The notes under the pieces were generated by a model. It ran no database searches. It was not told the DNA's origin and saw nothing but the letters and a program-made list of their open reading frames with translations. A DNA stretch of 64,000 nt from Sporodiniella umbellata (lineage: Eukaryota > Mucoromycota > Mucoromycetes > Mucorales > Rhizopodaceae), in contig JAIXMR010000016.1 in the NCBI GenBank assembly GCA_025677835.1, forward strand, positions 62,001 through 126,000, in the 5' to 3' direction. Both the position numbers and the translations under genes were made by a program. Shown here in pieces: positions 60,451 through 64,000 of the stretch. Each line of letters opens with the position of its first letter. Within the stretch, counting starts at the first letter, position 1.

Positions 60451-61866
60451 ATGGGTTCTGATTTAGTATCGCGTAAAAGCCATAAAGGACTTTTCTTATT
60501 TGTTGCATTATCTACAGTCTTGTTGGTTTACAAATTCTGGACGCCTACATCCAGTTATTCTTATTACAAACGAGCAACTCTACTGGGTGGTTTGCCTGAT
60601 TCCGAAATTGAAAACACACTGTCTATGAATTGGACAGATCATCATGGTTTGTAACAACATAGTTTTATTGCTTAAGCTTACCATGCATTTATTAGGTGTT
60701 TCCAATCAAATACCTTTGACAACCATGTTGGCTAAAGCATTTTCTTATTCTGGTGATTCTGATATTGTTCCCTATTATTATAAAGCACAAAAAGAAGTTG
60801 AATCAAAAGACATTACTGTTGTCACATTAGTCACTCGAAACCGGATACCCAACCTGGCGAGACTTGCCAAAAAATACAAAGGTAGAGAAAAGATAAAATG
60901 CATCCTATAGAAGTGTGTCAATAGACTTATGTACAATTCAATAGGCCCTATATCTACTACCATCCATATATCCAACGATCAAGAAGGTCAATATACACTT
61001 GAGTCGCTACATCGTACTATGGAAAAAAATCCAGAGATGCGTCGGTATGTAGATGTTCATATTGTGCGTGATGCATATGATAGAGAGTTGAATCTATGGA
61101 GAAACGTTGCAAAGTTGTTTGCTAGAACAGACTATGTGATGCTTCTCGATATCGATTTCTATCCCTGCACCAATATCCGAAAGAACGTGCTGAACAACCC
61201 CAAGGCTATCGAGCTGCTTGACTCGGGCGAGGCTGCGTTGGTCATCCCAGCATTTGAATTTACCCAACAACAGGATGGATTGGACTACCGTACGTTTCCT
61301 AAAAGTAAGAAGGAGCTGGTGGACGCATACGAGAGTAATAGGATCGAAATGTTTCATTCCTTTTGGCTGCCAGGCCATGCACCTACCGATTACGAGCGAT
61401 GGACCACTCATCCGCATGAAAACGCTTTGTATCAAGTGACCAGCTATCAACACTCTTATGAACCCTACGTGATTTTCAAAAACCAAGGTTCCTCTTGGTG
61501 TGATGAAAGATTTGCTGGCTATGGGAGTAACAAAGCCGCTTGCCTTTACGAACTTTACGTCTCAGGTGTCAACTATTATGTTTTGCCTAACGATTTCATT
61601 GTTCATCAAACACACGCTTATCCTGACGAAGCAAGAGAAGTAGAGGTAAGGTTTTATCTTTAAAGAAAAAAAAAAACTTAAAAAAAAAACTTTATTAGAG
61701 ATATTATAATAGAAGATTGTATACTCAATTTAGAGAAGAACTATGTATACGTCTGGCCAGAAGATTCATTGCTCGAGGTCAATGGGAACTGGCTATATCC
61801 GAAAACCTTCGTAAAGAATGCGCTTCTATCAAACCCTATCAAAGAGCTATTGCACGATTTGTGTAA
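60451..61866 (+). CDS. LARGE-type glycosyltransferase (GT49 family), type II membrane protein
   Basis: Predicted Golgi glycosyltransferase. Exons 60451-60646, 60696-60881, 60945-61645 and 61699-61866 join in phase to 416 residues. A short cytosolic N-terminus is followed by one signal anchor, GLFLFVALSTVLLVYKFW (about residues 13-30). The catalytic domain begins near DITVVTLVTRNRIPNLARL and carries the metal-binding DxD motif as LLDIDFYPC. Further GT49-type blocks are LVIPAFEFTQ, PYVIFKNQGSSWCDERFAGYG, KAACLYELYVSG and PNDFIVHQTHAYP, which match the C-terminal domain of animal LARGE and B4GAT1-like enzymes. In animals this family adds glucuronic acid; the fungal substrate is unknown, possibly cell-wall glucuronan. 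The first intron uses a rare GTTTGT donor. Confidence 0.88.
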
Positions 61867-62923
61867 CTCTTCAGCTCTTTTTTTTCCTCAATGCGCCACT
61901 TGGTTGGGCTTATACCAATTTGTTTTATCCCCCCCCCTTTATTTTGTATATTAGATTTCTCTTTTTTTTTTTCTTAACACACGAATGGCGATAGTTGATA
62001 TAGTAACAATAAACTTTATTTGTTACAAAAAGACAAAATGCTCTGACAAGCAACTTATACCACAATCTATCTATAAACAAAAGTTGTTTGTTCTATACAC
62101 ATAATTTGCTTTAAATTACAAACAGGCATTGTTTAACAGATGTTTTTTATTTTTGCAGAAATGTCAACATGAGAGCTTAGTCAGCGTAGTCAATCATATA
62201 GTCTTTTTTTTTATTGCAAGTGACACTACAGATACATTTAAAAAACCGTTTGGGCTTTGTCAAGGCTCAAATAATTACAAGTCGGGCACTGGACTTTTTT
62301 TCTAAAAAAAAAGAGTTTTATATTGACAAGCCTTATCTTATTTGGAAAAATAATCCAGTTCGTCCCTCATCTGTTGCCACAAATGAACATTCTATTTCGT
62401 TTTCAGACAAGGTAGGCTAAAGAGATTTATACATATTTGCTTTCCATTGTCTATTTTAAGCCAGGCGGGTATATTGTATGGGCTATTTGAATAAATCTGT
62501 TGTATATTATCCATCTATACTAATTTTTTCTGAATAAAAATACAAGGTTTTTTTTTTGAGAATTTATAGTGCAAGTAACATTTGGTTATATCAACTAGCG
62601 TTACACACGTTTTAAAAGGTTCCGTCTATTATAACATATACTTGCATCTATCATGCACAATAGCTCTCTTTTTTTTTTTTTTTTTTTTTTTTTTGACTAA
62701 TATGTTAATATCAGGTACAGATCTGGTGGTATGAACTTGTGCCTTTCTTTTCTGGGGGTTAGAGTTATTCTTTGTGTTTGCCTAATCACGCGTATCAATC
62801 TCCGTAGAGGGGAGAGGGTAAAGATATATATATATATTTATAAAGGGGGGGAGATAAAGAAGGGGAGGAAAATAGCTTTTTTTTTCTTTTTTTCTTTTGT
62901 TTTTGATAGACGACAACTCTGAT
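61867..62923. other. Spacer with orphan exon-like frames
   Basis: About 1 kb between two plus-strand genes. A frame at 62214-62420 (VTLQIHLKNRLGFVKAQII, ending SISFSDK at a GTAGGC donor-like site) can be joined to VQIWWYELVPFFSG after a TATCAG acceptor near 62715, but no start, end or family is clear. T-run 62671-62694 and a G-rich spot near 62845 are also present. Confidence 0.4.
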
Positions 62924-63914
62924 ATGGCCAATACGATAGAATCGCAAAGAAGATTACATCCCGGTTCTCGGCTAGAAGTAACAGCAAAATTTAAAAATAA
63001 AGTCAAGGAATAACATGGTCCTAAATTAGGAAGTTTTCCAATGGCCATTTGAAACGATAGATTCCTTAGATTCCTCCTTTAATGTACAAGAGTATTTACA
63101 GCAATTGATCAGAGCTGATTGTAGTAATGTGGAGCACCTTGTAGAACTTCCAGAAAATGTCGAAAAAGACATTTGGCAATATGAACATCTTCGGTAGCTA
63201 TACATTTTTTTTTTAAAAAAAAAAAGGAGGGAATCATGATACAATTGGATTGAACAATAATATAGTCAGGTGTGCCTAGAGTTAAGTTTACTAGTAGTCG
63301 CCTTAGAATCAGAATGTACGAGACAAATATGCCCTGAAATGAAAGCAGATGGTTGGCTTTATCTATGTGCAGCTCATCCATCAACACAATCTGTAAGTGT
63401 GTGTGTGTTTGGTGAGATATTGTCTATTTTAATTTCTAATGCAAATAAAAGTGTCCAGCAATCGATTATATTATTCATACATTGGATGGAGCTACTATTT
63501 TACTGAACAATTCAAAATATTTTCCTAGCAGGTAATCAAAGGGAGAATAGATATAGCGATTACTCAAAACAAAGGAGAACTGAAATTTTTATGAATAGAA
63601 TAGTGATACCTGAGCCATCACTAAAACATTTCCAATCTGTTGCAAGACGGCTTTATCGCATTTTTGCACATGCATACTTTCATCACCGAGAAATTTATGA
63701 ATACTTTGAAGTAATTAGCCAAATATAGATAGACAGTTTTATAAACATTTGTTTCATATAGAATGATACACATCTTTACGCAAGATTCCTTACACTATCT
63801 CGAGCATACGGACTTATTCCATCAAGTCTAGTAAATATCCCCGAAAAAGAGGACAGTACATCAAAAGAGGAAAAAGAGGATGATAGAAGCATTTATAATA
63901 GAAACACAAAATGA
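62924..63914 (+). CDS. MOB4: MOB4/phocein, STRIPAK complex subunit
   Basis: Mob-family adaptor and core member of the striatin-interacting phosphatase and kinase complex, which controls cell polarity and septation signalling. Exons 62924-62977, 63030-63193, 63266-63392, 63452-63531, 63599-63710 and 63762-63914 join in phase to 229 residues (human 225). Diagnostic blocks are IRADCSNVEHLVELPE, KDIWQYEHLRQVCLELS, LYLCAAHP, CPAIDYIIHTLDGA, NNSKYFPS and RRLYRIFAHAYFHHREIYE. The zinc ligands Cys-x4-Cys (ECTRQIC) and the two His in AYFHH and its vicinity are kept. The C-terminal 30 residues are acidic and lysine-rich. Intron 2 includes T10A11. Five short introns split a 1-kb gene. The protein is complete inside the window. 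Confidence 0.97.
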
Positions 63915-64000
63915 TTTACTAAAAAAAAAAAATTCTTATATAATCACTATAATATATACATACCATTTTTATGTTAATGAAACACGAATATGTATTTGTT
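63915..64000. other. 3' flank at window edge
   Basis: AT-rich sequence with an A-run just downstream of the MOB4 stop. Nothing else is seen. Confidence 0.5.

Overview
The window looks like nuclear DNA of an early-diverging filamentous fungus, most likely Mucoromycota (Mucorales or a relative). Intergenic DNA is very AT-rich and full of long A or T runs. Genes are split by short introns (about 50-90 nt) with GTAAG-like donors and CTAAC-like branch sites. The gene set mixes core fungal genes with families better known from animals: TMEM164, a PX-containing SGK3-like kinase, MOB4/phocein, MTRFR and a LARGE-type GT49 enzyme. All exon joins were worked out by hand from splice signals, reading phase and remembered family motifs. 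I ran no search, so boundaries are good hypotheses rather than measured facts.

Layout. 0-7 kb: the 3' part of complex I NDUFV1, an M1 aminopeptidase, then a convergent TMEM33/Pom33 gene. 7-15 kb: a four-finger C2H2 factor, about 3.9 kb without genes, a mitochondrial MTRFR-type release factor, and an unrecognised basic protein. 15-23 kb: SEC18/NSF tail-to-tail with glycerol kinase, a Zap1-like zinc-finger factor, and a small secreted cysteine-rich protein. 23-35 kb: two long gene-poor stretches flank a NoxR/p67phox-like TPR-PB1 gene, followed by a PX-AGC kinase. 37-44 kb: TMEM164, TYW1 and URM1 (the last two are tRNA-modification genes sharing one short divergent promoter), a possible unrecognised gene, and a REC-domain cyclic nucleotide phosphodiesterase. 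45-51.4 kb: the single-chain NADH-glutamate synthase GLT1, with a GATA-rich upstream region. 51.5-57.7 kb: a Munc13-like protein, AP-3 sigma and a septin-like GTPase, a compact trafficking neighbourhood. 60-64 kb: a GT49 glycosyltransferase and MOB4.

Functional themes are respiration (NDUFV1), membrane fusion and trafficking (SEC18, Munc13-like, AP-3 sigma, septin, TMEM33), wobble/anticodon-loop tRNA modification (URM1, TYW1), nutrient metabolism (GUT1, GLT1, Zap1-like) and signalling (PX-AGC kinase, REC-PDE, NoxR-like, MOB4).

I found no mobile system, CRISPR or cluster of clearly novel function. The most unusual signals are: a 3-nt microexon candidate in NDUFV1 that looks like a tandem intron duplication; a NoxR-like gene in a lineage where NADPH oxidases are thought to be scarce; two stop-free introns whose length is a multiple of three; a Cys-rich 39-bp repeat inside TYW1; a strong excess of T(n)A(n) junctions; and a nested inverted-repeat element at 28.4-28.65 kb that could be a structured RNA.
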